This document shows, piece by piece, positions 1-12,610 of a stretch of DNA of 64,000 bases. Source of the DNA: Tetracladium setigerum (taxonomy: Eukaryota > Ascomycota > Leotiomycetes > Helotiales). The notes under the pieces were generated by a model that had not been told where the DNA came from, searched no databases, and saw only the letters and a program-made list of their open reading frames with translations. The stretch is from positions 2,702,556-2,766,555 of the forward strand of contig PZJY01000004.1 of assembly GCA_031472005.1 (NCBI GenBank), read 5' to 3'. The translations under genes were made by a program, and so were the position numbers. Each line of letters starts with the position of its first letter. Within the stretch, counting starts at the first letter, position 1.

Positions 1-1080
1 ATGTTTGATGTTTTGAAGAATTGAAGGTTCTTCTCTTCCTTCCCCACTACTGTCTGTCACTTGACGTCGCTTGTTTCGAAGATGGATCTGTAGCACAAGA
101 GACAGACGGAAATGCAAGTGCCATGACCGCCAAATCATAATTGCTCGACTAGAGCAGTTACAGACTACAGTCCACTAACCTAACTACTCTCACGAACCCG
201 TCGCCCGCTCCCGTTCGTTCGTTCGCTCTATTTTAATTATTCCATCATCACCTTACATCCCATTCCATCCACATCCACATCCCATCCACACACAACCGAG
301 ATCCCCTTCCCCCCAAACAACCCGAGAAGAGACGGCCCTTTTTACATTGGAGCGAATGGACTGAGGCATTTCCCTCTCCCATGCCAGCCCAGCCCAGCGC
401 AACGCAGCCTAAGCACCATCATCATCCCCAAAGCCGGCCGCCGCTTATTGTTAATTACACCTCCCACCAACACCAACCCCGCCAAGTGTGGCTTTAGACT
501 GACCCCCTCCATCAAGACGTCGTCTTCCAACCCAGCTAGAAGAGGGGCACGCCCGCCCCCTCCTCCCAAGAGAAGAACGACCATCATAACGCCGTCAACC
601 ACGCCGTTAAATGCTTCTTCTCCTTCTCCATCCCTTCTCCATTCTCCTCCTCCTCTGCCATCGACCACTCCCACAATAATCGCGTCAACTACTACTACTA
701 CTCCTACCGATCAAGTCCATCACGCCGTTCCAATTGACAGAATCTCCAGACCATTCAAATCCGGCATAACACTAGCAGCACTACCGCAAGATCCCGCTAG
801 TCTCGTGAAGTTACTAACCCTTGGCTTCCTGCTGCTCGTGCTGGTACGTACGTGGATCCTGAAGTATCATGATCTGGCTTAGTTGTCTGATGAGAAACTA
901 ATAATCACCCACTAGCTCCTCCAATCCTTCTTGTCTGGCCTTCCTATAAAGTCTACACTTCTCCCCTCCTCCCCGCAGCGATCAACAAATTCCAATCTTC
1001 CACCACCTCTTCCTCCCTCTCTCCCTCCTCCAAGCTATACCAAACCGAATACCTGCAATATACCACACCCATTTCACACA
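1..1080 (+). promoter_or_regulatory. Upstream region and C-rich leader of the glucokinase gene, with a probable 5'-UTR intron
   Basis: No independent gene is supported here. The stretch from about 450 to 1080 is C-rich on the plus strand and lacks stop codons in the glucokinase frame. A GTACGT donor at 844 and a CTAAT-type branch site followed by CACTAG ending at 915 look like a real intron of 72 nt in the leader. If it is spliced, the frame stays open from about 448 into the glucokinase ATG at 1081, but it holds no ATG, so I treat it as untranslated leader. Confidence 0.5.
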
Positions 1081-2954
1081 ATGGCGCCCACAACTTTGAC
1101 CCTCTTGCAACATGCGCAGAAGGTGGCTCAGGAATTCGAGCTCTCCGACAATGACGTGCAAAAGACCACCCTCCATTTCGTGGAACAGATGAGTACGTAC
1201 CAATGCCACCATCATTATCGCCGCCGCCCTTTCTGATCTTCTGTGTAGACGAGGGATTGCAAAAGCAAGGTGCCGATATGAGCCAAATCCCCACATTCGT
1301 TACGGCAGTGCCGGATGGAACGGAAAAGGTACGTCGAGGCGCATCTCCAATACTCGAGACTCGCATACTGACATGCACAGGGCCTTTACCTCGCCGTCGA
1401 CCTTGGAGGAACCAACTTCCGAGTCTGCTCGATCCAATTGCTCGGAGACACCACCTTCAACCTCACCCAATCCAAGGTCCCCATTCCCCGCGAGCTGATG
1501 GTAGCGAAGACTGCAAAGGAGCTGTTCGCCTTCCTCGCCCTACAAATCGAGGCTTTCCTCAGAGCTCACCACGAGGACCGTTTTGCTGCACATATCAAGC
1601 GCCGCGCTACTGTTAGCACCCCCGAGGGTTATAGGGACGAGCATATCTTCCGTCTCGGCTTTACTTTCAGTTTCCCAGTCCTCCAGACTGGCATTGCCAG
1701 TGGTAATCTTATTCGATGGACCAAGGGTTTTGATATCGCAGATGCAGTTGGACAAGATGTCTGCAAATTGTTGCAAACAGAAATTGATATCCTCAAGTTG
1801 CCCGTCAGAGTTGCAGCGCTTGTCAACGACACTGTCGGGACTTTGATGGCACGAGCCTTCACTTCGCCAGGAAAGACTGATTCTCTCCTTGGTGCCATCT
1901 TTGGTACTGGTACCAACGGTGCTTACGTTGAGAAGTTGGCCAACATCAAGAAGCCAATTGAGGGTCTCTTTGACGAGAGCACAGGCGAGATGGTTGTCAA
2001 TACCGAGTGGGGTTCGTTCGACAATGGACTCAAGGTTCTCCGCCAAACCAGGTATGACGAGCAGCTTGACCGAGACTCTGTCAACCCTGGAATTCAAAGA
2101 TTCGAGAAGTTGATCTCTGGCATGTTCCTCGGTGAGATCCTCCGAGTTGTCATCGTCGAGATGGGAGTTCAGGTTGGGCTTTTGCAGCATCCAAATTCCT
2201 CGCAAACTGGGGTTTCTTCTCCAACCATTGTGGACGAGAAGTCCCCTCTCCACACCCAATGGGGAGTCGACAGCTCTATTCTCTCCATCGCAGAGGCCGA
2301 TAACAGCGTTAGTCTTCAAGCTCTCCGCCAAAACATGGAAACCCTCCTCGGTGTCACCGCGCCTAGTCTCGAGGATGCCCAGGCCATCAAGATCATCGCC
2401 TCCGCGATCGCTAAGCGAGCGGCTCGTCTCGCTGGTTGCGCCATTGCCGGAATCGTCCTCCAATCCGGCCGTCTCAACATCACTAACACCGAATCTGCCT
2501 CGACCATCGCCGAGAACATCAAGGCTGGTGAGCTCAAGGCCGCCGCTACCGCGACTGCAAACAAAGTCGCAGACGCCATCCAAGTCAACGAGGATGAGAT
2601 TGTCGATATTGGTGTCGATGGCAGCTTGGTTGAGTTTTACCCCGGCTTTGAGGATCTCGTTCGCGAGGCTTTGAGGGCCGTTGAAGGCATTGGTGCTGCT
2701 GGTGAGCGAAGAATCAGAATCGGCATCGCAAAGGATGGTTCTGGTGTTGGAGCCGCGCTCATTGCGCTAGTTGCTGATAAGAGTAAGTTCCCCCTCTCAT
2801 TACCAGTGTCCCACGAGTCGAGTGGTTTGCTTCGAATATGATTGAATGACTCGCTAACCTCATATGTTTTGTACAACACACAGTGGACAAGAAGCAAGAT
2901 TACATGGGCGACTTGAAGACCCGTCTAGGCAGTCTCCGAGCTGAGGAAAAGTAA
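1081..2954 (+). CDS. glkA: Glucokinase (hexokinase family)
   Basis: Phosphorylates glucose to glucose-6-phosphate with ATP in the cytosol, the entry step of glycolysis. Four exons: 1081-1192, 1249-1328, 1381-2782 and 2884-2954, giving 554 aa with all phases consistent and no frameshift. The phosphate-1 motif LAVDLGGTNFR lies near residues 68-78, the hexokinase motif LGFTFSFPV near 156-164, the catalytic Asp in LVNDTVGTL near 214 and the phosphate-2 loop IFGTGTNGAY near 237-246. The short N-terminal helical region and overall motif spacing look more like the fungal glucokinase branch than classical hexokinase; this assignment rests on remembered family patterns, not an alignment. The length is slightly above the usual 490-540 aa. 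The start is the only ATG in frame upstream of the conserved region. Confidence 0.93.
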
Positions 2955-4258
2955 AAGAAAGAGGTTTGAAAGAAAAAAAAAACGAAAAAGTCGGAGGTAG
3001 CATGGGATGTGTGATCTTTGTGTGAAAATTGATCCATCCCCCGTTTGGCATATGGCGTTTTTTTTTGTTCTATTTTTTATTTTCTCTCTCCCAATATGTT
3101 TTTGGTTATTTTGTGGACTTATTTTATTAATTTATCGGTGGGGGAGTTGGGCAGGTTGGTTGGAGGTATGGACGCCATAATGGGCCATGTTTTAGTTGTA
3201 GGGTAGGGCTGGGCTGGACTGGGGATGGGGATGGAGATGGATGATACCGGGGAAGTGAGTGATATTGGGACGGATTGTTGTTGCCTTGACATACAGTAGT
3301 AAGTGGACAGTAGGTGATTTTTAGTATAGTGGAGGTGAGGTGAGGTCATAGGTAGTGAGGAGAGAAGTACCGTTGAAAAAGAAACGGGGTGGAGAGGAGG
3401 AATAGAGGAAGAATGGAGAATTGAGTTTGTCCCTACTTATCTTACACTCACTCTCACTCTGCGCGTTATCTCTTTTCTTTATCGGTGTTTTCATGCTTGT
3501 GATTTCTGTCATCGTGTGACGGCGTTGTGTTGATTTTTTTTTTTTGTCTAAAGGGAAGGTTCAATATGTTTGTTATTTGTTATAGGTATGTGTATGTGTG
3601 TGTGTGTGTGTGTGTGTATATATCTGCTAATCACATATAGATATCTATCTTCCTTACTTTATATACCTACCTTCGATACCTTCAATACCTACCTACCTAC
3701 ATAGTTATAAACACACTAATTACTCATCACTATATTCTCTTTTTCTTTCACTCTTTGTTTTTCCTCTCCCAGGTCATATATACCCTAATCAATACGACTA
3801 TATCAAACACAAACCTCACAAAACAATATCTCTGCTCCACTTGTAGATGTGTATGTGTATATACCTAGGTATTCAATAAATAGATAAGTCCCTTTTTTTT
3901 TCGTTTCTCGCTGTCGAATTCGCTCGCTTCTTTGGTTCCCAAGTTACTGGACTGTTGTCACTTTTAAATATATATATCACAAAAATGAATTAACAGTCCT
4001 GTTTCGTTCCTTTCTTTTGTCTCTCCATTTCAATTCTCCTTGGGTTTCTAAGTTACTGTCTGTAGAGTTTTTGTATGTGCGTTATAAGAGGACTGACTAA
4101 GCACGCTATGTAAGGTAATGTAGGTTTGGGTAAGGTATGCAACTCGAAATCATCATCTTCTTCGATATATAAATCTCCCTTTTTCCATTTCTATCCTCAC
4201 TCAATCGCTTTATGCCTTATACTTTTCGATTCTCAAAACTCACTTCTCACCTTCCCCC
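2955..4258. other. Intergenic region between glucokinase and the Yar1-like gene
   Basis: No gene is supported. It holds the glucokinase 3' flank, a TG dinucleotide run (about 3588-3618), T-rich tracts and CT-rich sequence that becomes the 3' flank of the minus-strand ankyrin gene. Short ORFs here are low-complexity. Confidence 0.7.
3588..3618. repeat. TG dinucleotide microsatellite
   Basis: Nearly uninterrupted TG repeats in the glucokinase 3' flank. Simple repeat, likely length-polymorphic. Confidence 0.9.
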
Positions 4259-5139
4259 TCAAATCCCCTCTCTCTTCCTCCTCTCCTTCTCCCTCTTATA
4301 CTCCTCCACATCAAAATCAGAATCACTCGCACTTCCTCCCTCCCCATCATCCTCATCATCCCCATTCACACCACCCAAATCCCCGCCCAGATCAAACACC
4401 CCGCCATCATCAGCCGCCCTCTCAGCCGCCTCCTCTAACAGCCTCCTCAATCCCGGATTCAACGGATCAACCAGCATAGCCGGCGTCAACTTCGCCTTGT
4501 TGCGTATCCGTGCGTCGGATCCGGCTTCGCACATCATGGTGAGGAGGGCGGCGGCGGCTTCTTCGTTGGATGGGGAGAGCGGTTGGGGAGCGTGTTGATG
4601 TAGCGGACGGCGGAGTGGAGGGGGGTGTCGGCTTCGAGGCGGGTGAGGGGGTCGCATTCGAAGGAGTCTTGGTCGAGGAGGGTATCGATGATTTCGTCTG
4701 ATGGGGGGGAGGTTTTGTTAGTTAATAAATTCCTTTAAATTGGAAATTGAGTGGTGGTTTTTGGATTAGATCGACTTGTGGAGGAAGAGAGAGGAGGAAG
4801 AGTAAGAAATGGTATAAGTACAATTCCCGCGTAAAGCAGCCTCATGGTAAATATGATTCCCCAGAACGGATTTTGTATTGTTGAGAAGATCCGCAGCCTG
4901 CTCAGGCGAGGAGCAGGAATCGATAACTTCGAGTAAGAGATCGGTATTATTACGACGTGCGGCTTCGATGAGGAGTTCGCCTGGTGATGCGCCCTTTGTG
5001 AATGTTAGTTTGGGAGGGTTTGTTTGGTATTTGGTTTGGTGCAGGAGGAGGAGGGTAGTGGGGTAATCGAGATTGGAGATGGGGATGGCCTTACCTCGTG
5101 CTCATCTTCTTGTTCGGGTTGGTTTCGGGGATCTGCCAT
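4259..5139 (-). CDS. Yar1-like ankyrin-repeat protein (probable Rps3 chaperone), with an apparent frameshift
   Basis: Exons on the minus strand are 5139-5095, 4993-4822 and 4697-4259; the introns have clean GT..AG ends and phases match. The protein begins MADPRNQPEQ and carries ankyrin-type helices (ELLIEAARRNN, HEAALRGNYEII, TPLHSAVRYI), then a segment with LLTMMCEAGSDARIRNKAKL and an acidic, then basic tail rich in D, E, K and R. In yeast, Yar1 of about 200 aa shields Rps3 before ribosome assembly; the architecture and length (218 aa if the frame is repaired) match. The last exon is 439 nt, one base short of keeping frame. The shift falls at the G run 4585-4588 (C on the coding strand). Added there, one base joins the two ankyrin parts. 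The gene is divergent from RPC11, sharing about 515 bp of promoter. Confidence 0.75.
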
Positions 5140-5653
5140 TTTGTCTGTGATGTGTGGAGGGTGTGAGGTTTGTTTCTGTATTGTTGGATAGGTGGTTTGG
5201 TGTTGAGTGTGTCTTGAAAGGGACTTTGCTGTTGCTGGGTGGGGTGGGTGAGAAGCGGATAACTCTAGGTACTGTTTACAGAGAGCAACGCTGCAAGATG
5301 AATCTGTCTAGTGGTGGGCGTTTGTCTGGTGAAGAACAAGTGAAAAAGAATTGACAAGTAGCAAAGTATCATGAAGTTGTCCGGAAATAGTTCGTCGAAA
5401 GAAGCGCTGGGACGACCTGAAACTTGAAGTATGCGGCTGCTTCCCATGAGTTGCGCATTGCGCAGCATGGAGGCTCATCGCTTTATTGAGACTAGCGCCG
5501 GGGTGAATTCGGTTCTTGCCGACATATTTTTGAGGTGGGTTGAGTCAAGAATTCGCTGCTGAGCTCAAGCACTTTATTTATTGCCCTGTCGCAACGACGA
5601 CAAGTCCTAAATCTCAGACGCATAAAGAAGAATCAGTACTAATTTAGATCAAG
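5140..5653. promoter_or_regulatory. Shared divergent promoter of the Yar1-like gene and RPC11
   Basis: A 514-bp gap lies between the start codons of two divergent genes, one for a ribosomal-protein chaperone and one for an RNA polymerase III subunit. Both relate to ribosome and tRNA production, so co-regulation from one region is plausible. I see no specific operator sequence. Confidence 0.5.
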
Positions 5654-6158
5654 ATGTTGCTCTGTAAGTCACCGGCTCGTCATCGCGCTCTCTGTCCAGA
5701 CCATACATGTTAACATGAGGGAAAACCTTCCAGTCTGCCCCAACTGCAGCAACGTCCTCACGGTCTCCACCACTTCCGCCAAACTTGAAGGCTCCTCGGA
5801 ACCGGAAAACGTCAACTGCCTTGAATGTCAAACCTGTCCATACCAATACGTCCTTCAAAAACGCTACTATGAGCGCAAGCTCTTCGTGAGGAAGGAGAGA
5901 GAAGATGTTTACGGTGGACCGGGGGCGTGGGATCATGCGCAGAAGGCCGCTGTGCAATGTACGGATTCGAGTTGTAATGGGACGGAGGCAGCGTATTATC
6001 AGGTTCAGATTCGAAGTGCGGATGAGCCGATGACGAGTTTCTATAAGGTTGGTTTGCTTCTTGGGCATCTGGTGGAGGGAGGGTTAGAGTTGCGAGGGAG
6101 TGGAAGGCTAATGATTTGGTAGTGCATGACTTGCGGATCGAGATGGAGAGATGATTGA
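5654..6158 (+). CDS. RPC11: DNA-directed RNA polymerase III subunit RPC11 (TFIIS-like)
   Basis: Three exons: 5654-5663 (only 10 nt), 5734-6047 and 6123-6158, encoding 119 aa with consistent phases. The N-terminal zinc ribbon uses C5 and C8 (FCPNCSN) with C32 and C35 (NCLECQTC). The C-terminal ribbon uses C79, C84, C109 and C112 (CMTCGSRW). Between the last two pairs sits QIRSADEP, the acidic hairpin that in this family drives cleavage of backtracked RNA and helps pol III terminate and reinitiate. Size and both ribbons are typical and the acidic pair D100-E101 is intact. The gene is convergent with MED31, about 285 bp away. Confidence 0.96.
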
Positions 6159-6442
6159 TTGCCGGTTGGGGGATATCTTGGTTCGACGGAGGAGTCAGAG
6201 GGGATGAGAGGGTCATTAAGCTGGTTATTTCGCATTCAGCGAGGCGTTTGGGGGAGGGATACACATCACATTTGCTTGGGAAGAATGGTGCGATAGGAAG
6301 AATCGTGCTCCTAGGTAGCTAGGTAGGCGAAGAAGAAAACATATACCCAAAACCCATCCCAAATTGTTGTCCAAACTCCTGGTATCTCATGCAAATCGCT
6401 TGTTCGTTCATCCATCTCGTCCATCTCATCCAGCGATCTTTT

Positions 6443-6899
6443 TCATGCTCCCTCTCCAGTAGGAACAGCCGCTTTAATATCCTCCTCCGCCAACTGCATC
6501 GCGACAGCCGGACTCAAAATGTCGGCTCTAAACTTCTCCTGCTGCAACAGCTCCAAATGCTTCAACGTCGGTCCAGGGTAGGACAGGAACTTGCTGTAGG
6601 GCGGCTGCGACCAGTATTGCAGATATTTGAGATATGCGACAAAAGCTGGATTCTCGAGATACTTCTGTACGGCGAGATGGGCTAGGTAGTTGGGGTGTGC
6701 GAGGGATTGGACGAACTGGAGGTTGTTAGAATATACTTTACGAGGATTGGAGATGGGAGGGGAAGTGGACGACATACTTCTAGCTCGATTTCGAATCGTG
6801 TGAAACCGGCGTAATTTGGCTCAGAGGATTGGGGGATGGCAGGGGACTCTGTGGGTTCGACATGGAGATGTCTTGGGGTGAGGAGGTTATTGTGGCCAT
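6443..6899 (-). CDS. MED31: Mediator complex subunit 31 (Soh1), with an apparent frameshift
   Basis: Exon 2 (6715-6443) encodes the Med31 core: FVQSLAHPNYLAHLA, then LEYL-like segments KYLQYWSQPPYSKFLSYPGP and TLKHLELLQQEKFR. This is the small all-helical subunit of the Mediator middle module that binds Med7 and supports RNA polymerase II transcription. Exon 1 (6899-6778) starts MATITSSPQDIS and ends with the conserved NYAGFTRFEIELE, but these two parts are in different frames: exon 1 is 122 nt. One extra base in the G run 6831-6835 (C on the coding strand) restores the frame and gives 131 aa. No splice alternative with an in-frame ATG is convincing. The intron is 6777-6716. The defect is probably in the sequence, because Med31 is strongly conserved. 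Confidence 0.9.
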
Positions 6900-8741
6900 C
6901 GTGTTAGATCTGGGGGGACGAATTGACAAGGAGTTGTTGTACAGCAGTATGGCTGTGTGTTGTTGATGTTCTTGGTTGGAGGAATAATATGATGGAGAGC
7001 GAGCGAGGCATGAACATGGAACATGCATCAACAAGGCTGAGAGATTGAGATTGTTTATCCATAAATAGGCGTCTCTTGGCAGACGAAACTACCGAAACTT
7101 TAACTATGGGGCGGGCTTGGTTCCTGGTAGCGAGCAGGAAGGAATGAATAATAGGGGACCAGCAAGGAGCAGAGCATCACAGTACTCTGCATGAGATATC
7201 TCGTTCCTTTGGTATTCCTCGGTAACTCAATGGTGACAACATCTATGTTCCATATTCATTAATAGTAAAGGTTGAGGCTCAAGGAAAGTAAGTACTGTCT
7301 GTACCCCTACCCATTGAGGAAGGAGCAGCATACATAGCCGGGCTTCATTTCCGACCATCCAGAAAGACCACCATTCGAGGATGATCATCTCAGGCTTGTG
7401 TGCTCACCGCTTGACCCCGTCTTATTCAGCATCCTGAATCCTGATATTGGCTGGGTGGGACAAATATATCTGCATGATAAACTTTGCGGTACGGCATGCA
7501 GAACTAGGGGGAGGAAAGTAACAATGCATAACTGCTGTCAATTCTCCGATAAGGTTGGAAATGGTTTACATTTACAATATCAGATGACATTTAGAAGTAG
7601 GTAGAAAGAGTAGGTGTGATCTATCCTCCCCTCTTCACACTTTGTTTTCTCTTTGCCACGGTAACGCGTACGCCAAACCAAAGGGGAAGCCAAGGTCACA
7701 TCGTTGCCGTCCTGGGAGAGTTTGTTGACAAGTCCCAAGTGTTATTGTGGAGGACTTTGTTTCTTTGCATACCTCACTCTCCTACCGTAGTACAATAGAT
7801 CAGCCTTCATAGTTGCATTCTTCGTCCTACCATCTCTTTACTCGTCAGCCTTCAGCCTTCAGCCTTCACCTTTCACCATTCACTCTTCTCGCTTCCCTTC
7901 TCTCCTCTCCCCAAATCAAATCCTACATCCCCCATTACAGCTGTAACAACTCTTCTTGCCATCTTACAATACCTTGTCCGGCTTGGATGTCAAGCGCTGC
8001 GCATACAGTACATTGCGAACACGAACGCCAATCTCTCCCCGCTTTTGTGTGCCAGAAAGGTCATCTCTCCGCAAAAACAAAAGCAGAGACCTCCCAAAAA
8101 TACCCAACCCGAACCCCCTCCCGCAGCAGCCCAGCATCCCATAGAACCCATACGATACGCTCCCCAAACGCCAGAATCCTTCGAATCTTCACACGCAGCA
8201 TCAATCCATCCATCCTACAGCGAAGCTGACGTCCATTCGGAGTATACAACCAATCCCTTCCCTTTCGTATCCACAGCCGCAGGGGAAGTCAAAAGTATCA
8301 TCGCATCGTCAAATCAGACCCAGCCGGTACCTACAGCCGAAGCCGAACTACAGTACTCTCCATTGCCTGCTGCTGTACGTAGTAGTAGCTCTCGAACTTT
8401 GGCCCTCGGTCGCTAAGGAATTGGAAATCCACCACCACCACCACCACCAATCTTCCTCCTCCCTCTCCTCGATCTTTTGGCAACACAAACACTTCTCGTT
8501 CCACCATTATCCACACCAAGCACATTTCTCACCAAAGCACACACATTCATACATACCATCGAACCAGCATCATCTGAGCTCCGCGCACGCTTGCCCCTGA
8601 GGAGTCTGCTCCTGTTCGCCCACTACTTCCTGCAGCGGCATCATCCACGGTGACGACCAGCACCACCCCCTTCGCGCATTCAACAAGATTTAATCCTGAC
8701 CACTTCCACGAATACATATCCTCCCTCCCCTTTTGCCCATA
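6900..8741. other. Divergent intergenic region between MED31 and PAL1 with a long PAL1 leader
   Basis: No gene is supported. The right half (about 7800-8741) is pyrimidine- and C/A-rich with three CAGCCTT heptamers near 7845-7870, typical of long leaders of fungal morphogenesis genes. ORFs of 60-140 codons exist but have no ATG or no recognisable features. Confidence 0.55.
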
Positions 8742-10651
8742 ATGTCTGTCATCCAACCAGAACAAGGTCAGTTTCGAAACCGTCCATTCTCTCAACTCGA
8801 TACATCATAGATATCCACTTGCGGCCCTCTCTGGCCATGTTTGGCCCATCAAGTTTCGACGCGCTGTTTCATGCACCATCCTCTGCATCATCGTTCTCAT
8901 GGCACGAGCAAAATAGCAAAGGCTAATCCTCTGCCCTGTTTCTTCAAATAGATAAGCGGCAGTCTCCTCCTGCAGGTCTCAACCTCAATCTCTCATCCAA
9001 CAATCCTTTTCGAAATCGAGCAGTATCGCCAGCGCTCTCAGCCGGGCACCCATCCCCTCTCGAACGACCAGTCTCTCGGAACCCATTCCTCGACACCTCT
9101 GCCTTTCCACCGCCTCCAAACCCATCGTCGCCCAACAAGATGTCCTTCCCAGCAGACTCCGCCGCGAAGCCAGTATTAAGCGGCAATGCAGCCGAGTTAT
9201 TCGTATGTCAACTCCCCTCCACAGTTTGAGATACCTCTTGTGCTTTCAGCTCCCGAACGCAAACAGAAAACACTTCTGACAATCTCAATAGGATGAACTC
9301 ACCCTTAGTGACAAAAAACCAGCTCCAAGAAGCAATGGAATGCGACCCGCTCCTCCTCCACCTGGATCACGATCAGAAAAGCCTGGCCCTTCATCAAACT
9401 CTACAAGCGGTCGATCCGAGAATGTGCCCCCGAGAGGTCATCGGCCGTCACGCTCACAAGAGGAAGCTATGCGTGCTCGGAGGGCAAGGGAACGATCTCG
9501 TCCATCTCAAGAATTGAATATCTTTGCAGACCCGACAGACAATTCACCTCGAAAGTCCGACTCGAGACGTGTAAGAAGAAACTCGGATTCGTCCGTCGCG
9601 GAGCGCAGCAGTAAACTCTTGGATCCCGAAGAGGAGAAGAAGCGACAGGAAAGAAAGAGACGTGAGAGGAGACATAGAGAACGTGAGCGTGAAGCCAAAG
9701 ATGGTAAACCCAAAAAGCCCGACAGGAAATTGGATATCATCGATCAGCTGGATGCTACCAGTATCTACGGTACCGGGTGTGAGTAGTTTTCCTCGTTCTC
9801 TCACGCACTTCTAATGGCGAATAGTATTCCATCACGACGGTCCCTTTGATGCCTGCAATCCCCACCGAAATCGTCAAGGTAGCCGTCGTGCTCCGATGCA
9901 AGCATTTCCAAAGGACTCACTGAACAACGTTTTGGGAGGTGGAGGACCACTCAACAAGAGGCCAGACCATGCTACCTTCCTTGGGAACAACGACCAGGAG
10001 GCATTCAACGACTATTCTAAGGGTGTCGCGGCCAACGAAGGAGATTACACGCGACCTGCAGTTTACCGACCAGATGGAACTATAATGAGCTCAACAAGCA
10101 AAGTTGAACCTATTCATGGTGACGAGACGCTTGGCCTAGGAACTTCTACCTTCCTCGAAGGCGCCCCTGCTTCCAGAACCGCAATGCAACGACGAGCAAG
10201 CGAACAAAACAGCCCACCAGACGGACTTTCGAGGAAGAAGTCGTTAGCTCAGAAATTCCGGGGCATCAACAACGGCAGGCGGGATTATGGTGGAGGACGC
10301 ATTACAAGTCCAGACAATGCCGTATTTACTACTGAAGGAAACAACTACACGCCTGGGGGAACCAAAATCCACGAGTCCAATCCCTTCTTCAATGAATTTA
10401 CCAAGGGCGACGACAGTAAGAAGGAAGGGGGCGTCACAATTGTCGAGCCGGAAATGCCAGGTCACACAAGAGCTCCCAGCAGCCCAAGACGTGGTTTGGA
10501 GAGACGTGTTACTCTCGAAACAAGTTCAGGCGGTGATCCTCCAGCAGCAAAGCAGAGTGTCGGCAATAGCTTTCTATCCAGAGTCAAGAGCTTGAAGGGA
10601 GGTCCTAGGAAACCAAAGGAGAAGCCGTTGCCTCTACCTCAAGATGCCTAG
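8742..10651 (+). CDS. pal1: Pal1-family cell morphology protein
   Basis: Four exons: 8742-8766, 8952-9202, 9292-9778 and 9825-10651, encoding 529 aa with consistent phases; the third intron is only 46 nt. The protein is hydrophilic, with NPF-type motifs (NNPFRNR, SRNPF) in the N-terminal part. A strongly basic, charged, helical stretch rich in R, E and K lies around residues 185-235. The Pal1 signature HHDGPFDACNPHRNR follows near 256-271. In fission yeast Pal1 is a membrane-associated protein at growing ends, needed for cylindrical shape and linked to endocytic sites; the role here is inferred from family. The C-terminus is basic with PRKPKEKPLPLP, a possible proline-rich docking site. The start is chosen because the 25-nt first exon joins in phase to the conserved region. 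Confidence 0.9.
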
Positions 10652-12580
10652 ATTGACCGAGTGAGTGTACGATGGGAAACCCACCAATGACGCCACTTTC
10701 GATGGCCAAAATACATTACCGTTTCTTACGAAACCATTTTCTTTTTTTCACAAATTTGCTTATTGTGCCTGCTCATTGCTATGATCAAGCCAGCGTTTTT
10801 GGATACACAGGCAAAGTGTATCCTTTTGATCAATCAATCATGGCATTACTTAAAAGGGCTCCATTCCTGCCCCCTCATTCTTCTCTCGAAGCGCCGCCTC
10901 GAGAATGAATGAATTGCAAAATGCACAATGCTGCATATGGATGTGTGTGTGTACTGTACCGAGTGGGAGTTTTTAAGAATTTCGAGAAATTTGCTCTCTC
11001 TGGGATTGACTGGGATGGAGGGGATGGATGGATAAAGAAATAATCCAAAGGTTGCGTCATGGACACAATCTTAGTAGCGTAGCGTCTTTCAAGAGCTGAA
11101 TATGATGAAAGACTACACCTTGCCTTCCTGCCTGTCTTGTTTGGTGACCATCTATAATCGCATGCTATATCTAAACGTGATGAATGTGTGTCAATTAAGA
11201 TAGATTTTCCCTTCTAGTTATTTTTCAATCTACTATATTCTATTTATAACCACACACGGGCATATTTCTACTCTCTTATTTCTCTGTCCAATCTTATCCT
11301 ATACTCTGCTTTCTTTCGTTCTCTCGTTCCCTCTTCCTCCTGTTCTTTATTTTCAGAGAAATTTTTCACAAATTTCTAAAGTCTTACCTTTGAACTCAAT
11401 CCCTCGTTATACTCTTTTTTTTCACATTATTGATTTCGTTATATTATCGGTGGGGGGAATTGAAAGCTATAACGGGATGAAAGAACATGTATTTTGTGTC
11501 TCGATATAGAATAAGTTTGAGTTTGAACGTGAGTTTGAATTTTGAGGCTTCGATACTTTATGATTTGCTGGTGCTTCTTACCTCATTTTCATCAAGTGAG
11601 TGAGATAGGTGAGTGGCGAGGGTGACTTGCGACGGGCAGGGCAGGTGGAAGGTAGGAAGGATATTCTACAGCTTTGTAGGTTAAGTTTCGAAATGTAGTA
11701 ACGACATCTCCGACGACGGCTATTTACTCGACGGCTAGTTCCTGCGCATTGTTTGGTTGCGTATTGTCGAATTGGTTTAGGAACTTGAATGTTTGATTTT
11801 GATCTTACAGTCTTACTATATCTCTTTTTGGTTCCCTCCGTTCTTCGCCTTTTTGGTTTGCACCACGGTCGACAACTCAACTCCTCTCTCAACCGTTTAG
11901 CAACGTCCGGCGTCCGGGACCTCTGTAGCACAATAAATCACTAGCAGAATCGAGGCTCAGTAGCCGAATCATCATCGCTTGCTGGGTCCTCCGACAATTT
12001 CTCGACCAGCGCGTTTCTGAATTTTTGAATTAGAATTTCCTATATTTTTCTTATATAGTTGAGTTTTGATTAAATAGATTTAGGAGGGTAGTAAGAAGAA
12101 GAAAATGTTGTGGGGTAAAAGAGGGAGGGAAGGAGGGAAGGAGAGAAAGAGGGAAGGAATCTGTCACGAGGTGAGTCTAAGGGACAGAGATGCAAGGAGG
12201 GAGGGGCGAAGGGAGTAATAACTGATTTTTTTTGGCAAAGGGTGATAATGTGACGAGGCGAGGGTAGGTGAGGGTGAATAAAGACACCTCGTACATCTGT
12301 CTATCCTTGTAATGAGCGTAGATATATATTATATGCTGCGATAGAATTATATATTGAGACGATATCATGAATAGTACAGTCTCTATCTCACCACTTCTTT
12401 CAGAACGAAATCTCTGAAAAATAAATGTCGTCTTAGTTGGATAGTGTATGTATTGTACAATACATAAGCTCTCATGCCGGTCGCTAGAAAAGACTTCAAG
12501 ATGGGCTTGGAGCAGCGCTGGTACGGGAGGAGGATGGGTATTCTTGAGAGATGTCGTTGCTTCTTCGCTTCTTTCCCTAG

Positions 12581-12610
12581 AGAGAGAGAGAGAGTGTGTG
12601 TGTGTATGTA
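12581..12610. repeat. AG then TG microsatellite
   Basis: About eight AG dinucleotides followed by TG dinucleotides and TATG. Simple repeat. Confidence 0.85.

Noticed and set aside
1540..2583. 347-codon minus-strand ORF
   Set aside because: Fully antisense to the glucokinase third exon; a codon-bias shadow with no domain.
6780..7034. Upstream extension of MED31 exon 1 in the ORF frame
   Set aside because: The conserved NYAGFTRFEIELE part is in another frame; the extension adds nothing conserved. ATG at 6899 fits better.
11578..11931. 117-codon minus ORF rich in Arg and Lys
   Set aside because: Low-complexity composition in an intergenic region, no conserved motif.
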